From contig OY856186.1 in NCBI GenBank assembly GCA_963693315.1, forward strand, positions 287,448,930-287,512,929: DNA of 64,000 nt. Reading direction: 5' to 3'. Numbering within the stretch: position 1 is the stretch's first letter; every line of letters begins with the position of its first letter. The notes beneath the pieces are model-generated. The model searched no databases. It worked only from the letters and a program-made list of their open reading frames with translations, and was not told the DNA's origin. Made by a program: the position numbers and the translations under genes. This DNA is from Diogma glabrata (taxonomy: Eukaryota > Arthropoda > Insecta > Diptera > Cylindrotomidae). Positions 35,812 through 46,165 of the stretch are shown one piece after another.

Positions 35812-36371
35812 ATGTATATCAAGTATTTTGAAATCGTAAACAAATAACAAAACAAATTACATATTCTTATTTGTTCGATCCTTAAACATATGAGAGTTTA
35901 ATTAGAGTTTTATGTTAAATAAGTGTGAAATTAAGGTTAAATCTAAATAGACTGCTAGAAGCTACAAAGGATGAAAGTTTTGATTTTCAATTCTGCTTAT
36001 TGGTAAAACTGTATCTCTTCGGATCCGAGATCAACTCGTTAGTTTGTTATTAAGGTGAGTAGTGGTTCAAACTTTAATCATAAATTTCGAGTAAAGTAAC
36101 TTAAAATTAATTTAATTTCAAGACATCTCTCGTATTGCTCAATACCGTGTTAAAAATATGTGATTTTGAAATGAAGAGTTGATATATTATGTTGATCTAC
36201 TTTATGTCTATATCGTTTAATAGAACTTGATATGTTTAAAATTCTGAAAACGTATAAACTAAAATATATTTTAACTATGACACATTATATTCAATGAAAT
36301 AAATGAAATGGAATGATGTACCCAATCAAAATAACATAAATTTAATACTGTTTAGCCTAACTGCAAACTAC

Positions 36372-36464
<93 letters not shown>

Positions 36465-36643
36465 TATATAATTTAAAGGAATATTTTATGTGTGATTTGA
36501 TAAAAAATTCTCCAATATATCACAGATTTAAATTTTGGAGCATTAATACTAAACGAATAAAAGAAAATCCTGTCTTAATACTTTTCTTTCAAGAATATTA
36601 ATTATCAATAACTTATGTGAAATAATAAATTATAAAAAAAAGT
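35812..36643. other. Region downstream of Abl, probably 3' UTR and beyond
   Basis: Non-coding. Includes the (TA)n tract. No clear minus-strand AATAAA was identified, so the Abl 3' end is undefined. Confidence 0.35.
36376..36461. repeat. (TA)n microsatellite
   Basis: About 42 uninterrupted TA dinucleotides, some 180 bp past the Abl stop codon. Confidence 0.97.
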
Positions 36644-38856
36644 TTACCTAAGCATAGCATTTGATATTTGTTTTAAAGACTGTCCAATTTCAAAAATTAA
36701 TTTTTCATTTTCTTGTATTGGTTTACTGCCAGCCGATCGCAGGCTTCGAGATTGATTTTCAACACGTGTCACCAATTCACGAAAATGAAATTTTAAATGT
36801 GGTGGCATTGATTCTTTATCAGCGAAATTAACACAAGAATTTTGAAGAATATTAAGTTTTTCACTTATCTGCAACCATTGCGAAGCAATTATCTTACTTA
36901 CCGGAGTTTTGAAACTTAATTCAAGTTGTGTTACTTGTTCTAATATTATTTCACGATTATTTATTGGTGTTGATGATGAAATTGATGTCACTAAACTAAC
37001 AGGAATATTTGTGTTTGTCATTGTTGATGATGTGGATATAACCGTTTGTAATCCTGATGTTTGTATTGGTGTTGCGTATATTGTTAATTTTGTTGGTTTA
37101 ATCGGGACGGCTGGTTTTTTAACCAAAACTTGAGTTTCATCAATTGGATCATCTTCATTTATTTTATGATTATTGATATTCTTAATGCCAAGTTTTGGAC
37201 TTAATTGTATTATTTGTTCGTTTTGTGGTATTGTTTCTTTTGCTTCCCATAACTTTTTCAAACTACTTATGCTTCCCGTACTTTTTCTTTTATCATCTTC
37301 TGAATCAATTTTAAGTGAATTGCCTTCTAAACTTTCACGTTTTTTATCATCGGTCTGTAAATCAATTTTAATTTCAGTCTTTGTTATATTTTTACAATCA
37401 ATTTTATTACTAGTGTTTGTTTTGTTAATTTCATTTTTATTCGATTTATCTGTATCATCGTCGTCGGAATTACTTATTTGGTTTATAATTAACTTATCGT
37501 CATTTTTTATATTTTGTTCATGTAAATTTTGATCATCTAAATTATCTACTTTACGCAGCCTTGATTTAAAATCAATTATTGTATTTTGATCTTCTTTTTT
37601 TTGTAATGTTATTATACGTTTTGGTTCAACTTTTTTTAATTGAGATTTAAATGTATTTGGATTATTGTCTGCTGCTGGTTTAGGAGGTAAATTATTTGAT
37701 GATGGCGTTTTCATAATTTTATTCATTGTTAAATTATCTGGGTTTGGTTTAGGTATATTCATATTCTCGGCTAATTCACTAACTAATTGCGAGACTGGAT
37801 CAACTTTATCAGTTTTAAGATTCAAAACCGATTCATATTTTTTACTAACATCTGTTCTTTCTTTCATTTCTGCAATTAATTTCATTTCTAATTTTTCTTT
37901 AACCGCACAGTTTTCAATACCATCACCAGGACTACCTAAGGAACTACAAGAATCGGATGAGGGTTCACGTTTTCTTAAACTTACCCCAAACCTTGTACTT
38001 GCTTCTTCAACACTCGGTTCTGTATTTTCAACATCACTATTTGGTTGAATTGACAAAGGACCGCCACCTAATACTGAAGTTGTAGATTCCTTTTGTTTAA
38101 AAGAACCAATTTCGATATCATTACATAGTTCAAATTCTTCAGGTGGTGGTGGTAGGTCTAATGGCGGAGGTGGGAATTCTAAATCGGCTAAACTAGGTCT
38201 AACTGTTCGTTTTGGACTATTACTCGCAACGCGAAAGGATGAAAATGTTATCATTGTACCATCAGTTGTAGTACGATGTCTCTGTAGTTTATTCAAACTT
38301 GCTGATGCGGAATTTGTCATTGTTACACCGCTTGATGAATTACTTCGTATCATTTGTGGTTGATTTTTTAATGCATTTCGTGGTGAAAGTATGTTATTAG
38401 AAAATTGATTTGTATTGATTGGAGTGTCTGAAGAAATATTAGTATTACATTGTTGAATATTACTTAACTGAACTGCATCTGTTTGTCGAAGAGATTCCAA
38501 ATATGCTCCTATTCTTGCACCTTTTGGAAGCGTGCCATATCGGTTTATCGCTCTTTTAACATTTTGCACTTCTAATGCTCCAACTGTTACAGGAGCTTGA
38601 GATGTTGGCGTACTTGCTGCAGAAGTATGAGCATATTCTTTTTTCGTTTGAGTATTATTTTGTATAAGTTGACCTCTTTTGCTACTTCGTGTTTCAACCC
38701 CACGACTTCCGATTACCGATGCACCCCGTTTAAATGAAACATTCTGATGTTTTTGTAATTGTTCCTGGCTATCAGTATCAGTATCTGGTGTTATTTCCAT
38801 TGTTTCATTTTCAGAATCCACCCGATTTGTCAGACCAGCAATTTCACGGGATATTC
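36644..38856 (-). CDS. Abl: Abl tyrosine kinase, terminal coding exon
   Basis: Last coding exon of the Abelson non-receptor tyrosine kinase, a cytoplasmic regulator of actin and axon guidance. The open frame continues upstream to 38899, but an acceptor (TTTAG before GAATATCCCG) ends at 38857, and only this start matches the phase of the preceding exon. It gives 736 residues plus TAA. Visible features: a conserved block YGTLPKGARIGAYLESL (about 38539-38489), QMIRSNSSSGVTM, then EFPPPPLDLPPPP (38179-38141). The last fits the FPPPP consensus bound by EVH1 domains of Enabled. A long low-complexity Ser/Asn/Lys-rich linker with further PxxP motifs follows. The final ~105 residues (36965-36647) match the F-actin-binding domain that ends Abl proteins, closing with SLKQISNAMLR. 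Family similarity is from memory of fly Abl; the reading frame and splice site are seen directly. Confidence 0.93.
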
Positions 38857-39375
38857 CTAAATTAAATTTTGAATTAAAATTAGTTCTTGTTTGTATCATT
38901 GTTTTGGTTTTTTTCTTAGATTAGTGAATGTTAATTTGTTTAAAATCACACATTGTTATTAATAAATGGTTTTATCCAAAGTGTTATTTTTTTAAAATTC
39001 GATAATTTATGGTTAATACTGAAAACAATTATATTTATCACATAATTCAGAGTTCACTTCATATTATGTTAAATATGTTTAGTTTTAACTAATGAAATTA
39101 ATATTTAAAACATACTTTAAAAATCGCTCTATTTGTTAATTGTAAACCAAACAAAATAAACACAAAATCCAAATCCCATGTCCATTATTGATTTTATCTA
39201 TGTATCTGTTATGCAAAAAATCATTTTTTTTAAGGTTACGAATAAGCAAACAAAAAATTATTGTTTATGCTTTAAAAGTAACATGGGGCCACATTTTATC
39301 GTCTTTTAAAAAAAATACCTTTGAATATAATATCAATAATAAAACTACTGCAAGAAGAAGATTTAGCTATTGTAC
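38857..39375 (-). other. Abl: Abl intron, 519 bp
   Basis: Intron between the 74-bp exon and the terminal exon. GT at 39375-39374 and AG at 38858-38857. It is AT-rich. The acceptor has a poor pyrimidine tract, AATTTAATTTAG. No other gene is seen inside. Confidence 0.8.
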
Positions 39376-39449
39376 CATTTGTACTTAATTCGTCCAAAAG
39401 TTTTCCATCATCATCTCGATATGTTGAATCCCGACTAGATGAGAGAAGA
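39376..39449 (-). CDS. Abl: Abl internal exon, 74 bp
   Basis: Small exon too short for open-frame calling. Acceptor TTTGCAG ends at 39450 and donor GTACAA begins at 39375. It takes two bases from the upstream exon and gives one to the next: 1 + 24 codons + 1 = 74, matching both neighbours. The product includes SLLSSSRDSTYRDDDG and ends LSTNG, which corresponds to the conserved stretch after the proline-rich motif in fly Abl. The donor is weak at positions 3-6. A second donor in the same phase lies 57 bases further on (GTATTT at 39318), so a longer version ending at 39319 is possible. Confidence is high for the acceptor and frame, moderate for which donor is used. Confidence 0.88.
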
Positions 39450-39892
39450 CTGCAAATAAAAAAAAATCACAATAAGAAAGTATCTATATATATTGTTACG
39501 CCTATAAAAAAATCATAAAATTCAACATAAGTGAAGGCAACCTGTACAAAATTACGAAATCAAATTCGTAATCATGGTCCTCATCAATGACTATAAAACG
39601 CATATAATTGTTGTTGTTCTTTTTGGAAGGATCAAAAATATTTTTTTTGGATTTGTTTTCTATAACCTTTTTTACAGTTAGTAGATTCTATAATAATATT
39701 AGATTCTTGTGTGATTGCCATCACCATATGCGAATACAAGATGCTATTTTATCCACGACTGCAAAAAATTTCCACTAGTTTTTATCACCATAATGAAATA
39801 CATCATAGACAGCATAGAAAAACAAAACAATCGGCATCATACAAAAAACAAAATCAAATATTTACATTTTTTGGTGTAGAGGAAGAAAAGGT

Positions 39893-39996
39893 TAACATGA
39901 GAACAATATATAAAATATAAAATAAACATTTAACGGAAAATGTTAAATATTTTATTTTATATTTTATATATGTATTGTTCTCGTTTTAACCGTTTG
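39893..39996. repeat. Hairpin with ~45-bp arms in Abl intron
   Basis: AACATGAGAACAATATATAA faces TATATGTATTGTTCTCGTTT around a short loop. AT-rich. Probably another minimal foldback element. Confidence 0.75.
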
Positions 39997-40075
39997 ATAT
40001 TACTATACCAACAAATGTTAAGATTTGATTTTATTAGGGGAATATTGAATAAACTATAGAACTGTTGAAAAATGT

Positions 40076-40590
40076 AACGATCGCGTTACATTCTACAACA
40101 AGTGAGAGAATGTATAACATTACAATGGAAGACATACACATGGAAAGCATATATTCTATAGCAGCCATGGATAAACATTATTTCTGATTTTGTTTTTAGT
40201 ACATTCCGGATTAAAGCCGTTTAGAATAACGATCAATTAATCGATTTTTTGATTCAAAGGAATCGTATTTAAACAGTTTTTTCAGACAGAAGTGATTAGT
40301 TTTATTTGAGACTGCGTGCGATGATGTTAAGTGAAATTAATTGTAAACGAAAAGTTATATCGTGCATATAAAACCGTGTAAATAGAAGAGGTTATTTTTA
40401 AATTAGTTTTTGTAAATAACGTTTTAAGTGTTATTTTATAGAAGCATTGTGTGTGTTATTTTGGACACTGTGTTCATGCTAAAAATTTCTACAATCAACC
40501 GTTGGAATTTCTGAAGCTGTTGAAAGAATATTCTAGTTAGGAATATTGCTTTCTGTATTTATTTCCTGTTGTTATGCAACAATAGCTATG
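40076..40590 (+). repeat. Diverged solo LTR relic
   Basis: Begins TGTAACGATCGCG. The last ~200 bp (TTTTTGTAAATAA.GTTT, then ATCAACCGTTGGA, TTTCTGAAGCTGTTGAAAGA, ATTCTAGTTAGGAATATTG) align with the 3' half of the LTRs at 43467 and 55016. No internal region adjoins it. It appears cut off by a hairpin insertion at 40593. Confidence 0.7.
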
Positions 40591-40592
40591 TT

Positions 40593-40733
40593 TTTTTGTA
40601 CTTCTATATAGAATAGAATTAAAATATTCAATACGATTTGACAGTTAATTAATTCTGTAATAATTCTACAGAACTAATAAGCTGCGAAATCGTATTGGAT
40701 ATTTTAATTCTATTCTATATAGGATTACAAAAA
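40593..40733. repeat. Inverted-repeat MITE inside the LTR relic
   Basis: Arms of ~42 bp (TATATAGAATAGAATTAAAA and ATTTTAATTCTATTCTATAT, both leading to AATACGATTT / AAATCGTATT) with a ~55-bp centre. Confidence 0.75.
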
Positions 40734-41649
40734 GACAAAACTAATATAATGTTGTATATTGTAATATAATTAAATATTATTTAAGCAATTGCTAGCTGAA
40801 AAAAATAAACAAAATAGATTAAAGTTTTGAAATGTATGAAGAAAATGCAAAGTATTTCATACAACAAGCAGCCAAGCCAATTGATGATTAATTGTAATTG
40901 TTACACATTTTAATTCCTACTACAACACATTTTATTAAAAAAAAACATAGGAATGGGGTGGGGGTGAGAGGTGAATTCATCAGGGAAAACGGAGAGGGGC
41001 AATGAATTTCACAATTTAGCCACTATAATAAGATATTATGATATACATAATTGGTTATAATTTTTCTAATCTGTTTATTTATTTATATACATATTTTATT
41101 TAATAATAAGTTTATGTTATTTAATAATTTGGTATTTTGTGTAGAAATTTTAAAATGTTTTTATTTGACAAATTTGACATCACAGATATAAATGAAATAC
41201 GATCGAATACTAATGTGGAGTTCTTTCAGGTTTTTGATGTACATCAATTTTTAACTTGGCTGAAAGAACAGACAAACCGCATGATTTTCATTATTGTTGT
41301 ATTGGTAACAAAACAAAACATTTTTGATTTATATTTACATAAAATAATTGTGTAAACACAAAATATTTATACATTTTACGCAGAATTTATGTTGAATTTT
41401 ATAAAATTCACCTAATAATCACAAAAAAAATATCCACAAATAGTAAATTCAAAAAACGGCGTCAAGCTTGTTTTTGTTTTTATACTTGTGTTTTACTAAA
41501 ATTTAGTGTAAAAATCATTTCGTTTTTTTTTGTTCTCGATTTTTTGTGCAATTTGATTGTAGGTCTGTAGCATACTTTTGTATTAGTTTTTGCTTGAAGA
41601 CGAATTTATCAAAAAATCTCAATTTCATAAAATTGATTTACATCAAAAG
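40734..41649. other. Abl intron, non-coding
   Basis: No gene is seen. GATGTACATCAATTTT..GGCTGAAAGAAC near 41237-41275 belongs to the same dispersed family as 41850-41890. Confidence 0.35.
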
Positions 41650-41776
41650 CTATCAATTTGTCAATCAATCGAAAACGAAAATAAACGAAATAAAATTTAG
41701 GGTAAAAATCCCCTAAATTTTATTTCGTTTATTTTCGTTTTCGATTGATTGAAAAATTGATTGTAGGTCTGTAGCA
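41650..41776. repeat. Near-perfect hairpin, copy 2
   Basis: Same hairpin as 30962-31095, beginning ATCAATTTGTCAATCAATCG. The right arm ends ATTGTAGGTCTGTAGCATGC in both copies. A few differences near the centre (CCCC for ACCC). Confidence 0.85.
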
Positions 41777-43042
41777 TGCTTAAAAAACCATCAACAATTT
41801 TGGCTGAAAGAACGCGCCCAATCCCAATTGATTTACATCAATTTTTTTTTATGTACATCACTTTTTTTTGGATGAAAGAACTCCACATAAATGAAATTCT
41901 CGTCTTTTGATTGGTGCATTAACTATTTAATGGAAATTAAACTTCATTAAGTATCCGAACGCACTTTAATATAAAACTGAATTTCCCGATTTAAATTATT
42001 TAAAGATTGTTGTTGATCGAAATATTATATCAGTGTTTTTATCATATTTTATAATATTTCACAGGTGTTTTGACATACTGGTGATTTTAATTATTTTTTC
42101 GATTTCACATTCGGTGAAACATATAAGTATAAGTATAAGGTTGCTCGGTTCAACCAAGTGATTGTGTGTAGTTGGGATTGAAACTTGTGATAGGGCATAA
42201 ATTATCTGTTCGAACAAATGGAACATATTTACACTCACCAACAGGGTGTTCCGGAATGGAATTTCAGCGGTTACTACTGTTTATGGGCTTGTGAATTTTT
42301 AAATGACACTCTAATTTGTCCATCTAATTGTGCATCTGGTTACCGGTAAAAAAACGTTTATAAGCATGAATTTTGGTGTTAATTCATATCAATAGCATAA
42401 ACATAATAAATCATAGTTAAATCATATCAATAGCTTATAATTACATAAAATAGTATCACGCAATGATGTCTTACGAGATTAAATGAGAAATAAAAGGTCT
42501 CCGCTTATTATTATTATTAGCGTTGAACTAAACGAATTTATTAAAAAAAAAAGCAATGATCTTGTTGGTGAACTGAAACGTCATCATAATGTATTAAAAG
42601 TCAACGGTTTTTCGCAATGAGTAAAAAATGAGAAGCCTTTATAAAACGTAAGTATTTTGCCGTTTTAGATTCTATGTAATCTTAACGAAATGTGTCCAAC
42701 TAAACTAATTTCATATGGAAATTACTTCGACTCTTATTAGCTTTTCTCTGTCGAGTGACTGTTGAGAAAATTCATTTTTAAAGTCATGTTTAAAGTCATG
42801 CTAAATTTAGTTTTAACAGTGTTGCAACATTGATCCACAAACCTAAAATAGATTATAATTTTTAATTAGGCATTTTTTAGGGTATGTTGAGTCCCGCGAG
42901 TTGTACATTGCGAGGCATTAAAAATCGACGATTAGGGGAATTGAAATAATTAACGATTATATTTATATTTGGACACTCAAAGTTGAACAAAAATTAAAAT
43001 TAAATATAATTATGTGATATGAATGTAGTTAGTGTCTGGCGT
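41777..43042. other. Abl intron, non-coding
   Basis: No gene recognised. GATTTACATCA repeats near 41830-41890. Confidence 0.35.
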
Positions 43043-43466
43043 AGGGTTGCCACGTGTTCTACTTTCGGTAGGACAGTCCTACTTTGGAGCAAGAATGTCC
43101 TACGTCTTACTTTACTATAAAAATGTCCTACTTTAGGCAAAATGTAATACAATATCTTACACTGAAAAAAATAGATTTTTTCCAACCTATTTCTCTCAAA
43201 AAACGCGTTAGCAAAATAAGTAATCGTGATTGCACCTTTACTTATATTAAATTTGTAACCGATTAATTTATTTTATGTCGAAAGGTTAGTAACAATTAAG
43301 CAAACAATTTAGATCGCTGGGACATATGTAAATATCTATGCTTTATTGCACGATTTGTTCAGGTTCTAAACCACCATTCTTTAAATAATTTTTAATTAAA
43401 TCCACCGTTAAACCTCTGTTTTTTTTAAATAACTTTTGTTACAAATTAGCTGTTCTTTCTTAGTAT

Positions 43467-44120
43467 TGTTACGATTGCAGAAAAATCTAGACGATTACAG
43501 AAAAATCTAGACGATTACGGTCACTTCTAGGAAATTCAAATCAACAAAATACTACACAGATTAATGAAATGAATATTGTTGTTGTTGTCTCTTCTTAGAA
43601 ATAGGGTCAACATAAACGATTTTATGAATCAAATCAACATAACGTAAAATAATCGAATATTCTAATATTTTCTCAAGGTTTCTGGAAAGTGATGTCGAAT
43701 TATGTAGAAGTATTGCAGAAGGTATATAAGAAAATTACTTCTTGTAGTTTTTAATTAGTTTATTTTAAACCTGCGATAGTGAAGTTGAAATTATAAAAGT
43801 GATATTTAAATTAGTTTTTGTAAATAAAGTTTAAAGAGTTATTAAGTAGAAATAATTTGTGTATTATTTTAAACGTTGTATTACTGGAAATTTCTAGAAT
43901 CAACCGTTGGAGTTTCTGAAGCTGTTGAAAGAATATTCTAGTTAGGAATATTGTTCGCTGTATTGTTTTCCTGTTGTTGTGTAACAATTAAGTTGTGGAA
44001 TACTTAATAAAACCTGGTGTTTGCTTACTAATCAGTGATCGAACTCAGAAAGAGATTGGGAATTACGTTTATCGAATTGTGAGTTAGGCCAATTCGAAGT
44101 AAGGTTAGAAAAACGTAACA
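43467..44120 (+). repeat. Left LTR
   Basis: 654 bp. Near its start a ~20-bp unit is tandemly repeated (ACGATTGCAGAAAAATCTAG, then ACGATTACAGAAAAATCTAG). TATATAAG at 43723-43730 fits a TATA box, and AATAAA at 44006-44011 a polyadenylation signal. Confidence 0.95.
43723..43730 (+). promoter_or_regulatory. Probable LTR TATA box
   Basis: TATATAAG in the LTR, about 285 bp upstream of AATAAA. Transcription would start some 25-30 bp downstream. Inferred from position and sequence only. Confidence 0.5.
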
Positions 44121-44138
44121 TTGGTGACATCGGCGGAT
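44121..44138 (+). other. Probable primer-binding site
   Basis: TTGGTGACATCGGCGGAT directly after the left LTR. It begins TGG, as expected for pairing with a tRNA 3' CCA end. I do not assign the tRNA. Confidence 0.6.
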
Positions 44139-44154
44139 TAGTTGGCTGTTAATA

Positions 44155-45659
44155 ATGGTTTTATTAAGTGATTTGAAGGTTCTTGAGTTAAAGAAAGAAC
44201 TAGAACAACGTGGATTGTCAACAACCGGCAACAAAACTGAATTGACGATACGGCTTCGAGAAGCTATGGAAGCTAGTGGAGTAGTTGTGGAAAGTTACCA
44301 GTTTGGAGTGATTAGTACAAATGCTGATTCAATAGCAGCTGATGAGGAGAAAAGTTCTGTTGCGGAAACAACAACCTCATTGCCACCTGCAAATTGTGAT
44401 TTTACGCAGTTAATGGCTATGATGCAGCAAATGAATTTGAATATAAGCCAGACAAAACAAGAAATTAGTTTCAACATGAATCAACAGTTGGAGAAAGTCA
44501 ACAATAATATGGCTGCAAATAAGGAAGAGATCAGCTGCAACATCAATCAACAATTGGCTGCAAATAAGGAAGAGATCAGCTGCAACATCAATCAACAATT
44601 GGCTGCAAATAAAGAAGAAATCAGTAACATCAATCAACAGTTAGAAGCAATAAACACAAACATTGCTATGAGTCGCGACGAAGTCAAACAAATTATGGAT
44701 GAGAAACTTCTACAAATGTCAACGGCATTCGATGGAAAAGTCGAGAAGATTCAAAACGATATCCAAGAATTAGAACAAAAAGTGCTTGACGAAAACAAAA
44801 AGGTACTTTCCAAAGTTGATGATATCGAAAAACGGTTGCAGTATGTTGAGACGACCAAAGTTACTTCCCAGGTGGTACATCAAGTAGCAAATATCAAATT
44901 AAAACCACCATCATACGATGGAACAACATCGTTCGGCATCTTCAAGTTCCAGTTCGAGACCGCAGCAGATCAAAACGTTTGGAACGCTGAAAATCGTCTA
45001 GCTGCATTGATAGTAGCTCTTAAGGGGGAAGCAGCTGAAGCACTACAGGCAGTGCCGGAAACTGACCGAAAAAGCTATGCTGAAGTGATGAATGCATTGG
45101 AACGTAAATATGGCAGCGACCATAAAAAGGAGTTATACAGAATCGAGTTAAAAGGTCGCTTGCAGCGAAATGGAGAATCTCTACAAGATTATTCCTCGGC
45201 AGTGGAACGCCTTGTTCATTTGGCACACTCGAATACTCCACCGTATTTTATGGAGAAAATGAAGATCGAGGCTTTTACAGATGGTATCCGTGATCCGGAA
45301 ACAAAGAAAGCTGTAATGTTATCGCCAAAACCAACATTCGCAGAAACTATTGCTTATATGCCTTGACAAATGAAACCGCGCAAGCAATTATAAAACCATC
45401 GATTAAAATACGCCGGGTAGAGTTGGCTGATGACAACGGTTATAAACCCAGACTACGAGAGAGTGTCAGAAGTGATAGAATCCGATGCTGGTTATGTGGC
45501 AAGTTGGGTCATATTTCGAGGGAATGCAGAAATGTGAGAAGGAAACGAGCAAGATCAGCATCGCTTATGCAGAGACGTCAAGCAGAAGAACGGGTGCAGC
45601 AAGCTAGAGAAGACGATGGAGCAGCGCCGCATCCGTTAAACTACAACGAGTCAGCCTAA
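44155..45659 (+). pseudogene. Gag with SAP domain and zinc knuckle, one frameshift
   Basis: First frame 44155-45366 (403 residues), second 45363-45659. Residues 5-40 form a SAP-type helix-extended-helix motif (VLELKKELEQRGLSTTGNK), unusual at a Gag N-terminus; SAP motifs bind DNA or chromatin. Residues ~85-235 are coiled coil with three tandem units built on NKEEISCNINQQLA. A capsid-like domain follows (SYDGTTSFGIFKFQFETAAD, LYRIELKGRLQRNGESLQDY). The second frame holds a CCHC zinc knuckle, CWLCGKLGHISREC, and a basic tail. The break near 45355 is best explained by a duplicated TA in GCTTATATGCC. I judge it a mutation, not programmed frameshifting. Confidence 0.88.
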
Positions 45660-45718
45660 AGGGGCGTAAGCTGGCTCCCACAACCGATTGCCCCATAACC
45701 TTCATCTACGTATCGAGA

Positions 45719-46159
45719 TTGACAAGGGGAGGTGACAGCCTTACTGTTAGGGCTAATATTGATGGAAAAAGTTGTGTCATCACGTTAGATACGGGAGCAA
45801 CAAATACAATTGTCCGCACTGATGTTGTGAAAGGGAAACTAAAACCAGCAGGAAGATACCGAATGCAGACAGCTACTGGCGAAAGTGCAAGTATTAAAGG
45901 AAAGAAAGTGGTCAACTTTGAAATCGGGAATACTCACTTTCAACATGAAGTGGTTGTAGCTGACATTGTGGATGAAGTAATCCTGGGAATGGACTTCATG
46001 AGGCCAAATGGATTCGTTATTGATGCTGGCAAAGGAGTACTCACGTACGGAAATGTTGAGTTGCCACTCCAGTTTAATGGTGAAGATTCAAATTGTGTTC
46101 GTCGAATAATATTAGATCACAAGGAAAAGCTGCCACCCCAATCAGAAACAATCATTTAA
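45719..46159 (+). CDS. Retrotransposon aspartic protease region of pol
   Basis: 146-residue segment of the pol frame. The active-site motif is DTGATNT (LDTGATNTIV; codons from 45788), and the C-terminal flap partner is VILGMDF. It processes the element's polyprotein. The pol frame differs from the zinc-knuckle frame, so pol was probably reached by frameshifting from gag. A TAA at 46157-46159 separates it from RT in the same frame, so this stop looks like a nonsense mutation. The true pol start is not defined. Confidence 0.85.
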   Translation: MTRGGDSLTVRANIDGKSCVITLDTGATNTIVRTDVVKGKLKPAGRYRMQTATGESASIKGKKVVNFEIGNTHFQHEVVVADIVDEVILGMDFMRPNGFVIDAGKGVLTYGNVELPLQFNGEDSNCVRRIILDHKEKLPPQSETII

Positions 46160-46165
46160 GGAAAG

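Noticed and set aside
36909..38048. Plus-strand open frames opposite the Abl terminal exon
   Set aside because: Antisense shadows of the Abl coding exon with low-complexity Ser/Val/Phe-rich products.
38857..38899. ATG-initiated start of the long minus-strand frame (MIQTRTNFN)
   Set aside because: An acceptor at 38857 joins in phase with the 74-bp exon, and the protein upstream of it does not match Abl; this stretch is intron.
41137..41355. 72-codon plus-strand frame in the Abl intron
   Set aside because: Overlaps a dispersed repeat motif (GATGTACATCAATTTT); no other evidence.
42059..42241. 60-codon minus-strand frame
   Set aside because: Short, no motif or splice context, AT-rich intron sequence.
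45340..45370. Programmed ribosomal frameshift in gag
   Set aside because: No heptameric slippery site; a simple TA duplication explains the break.
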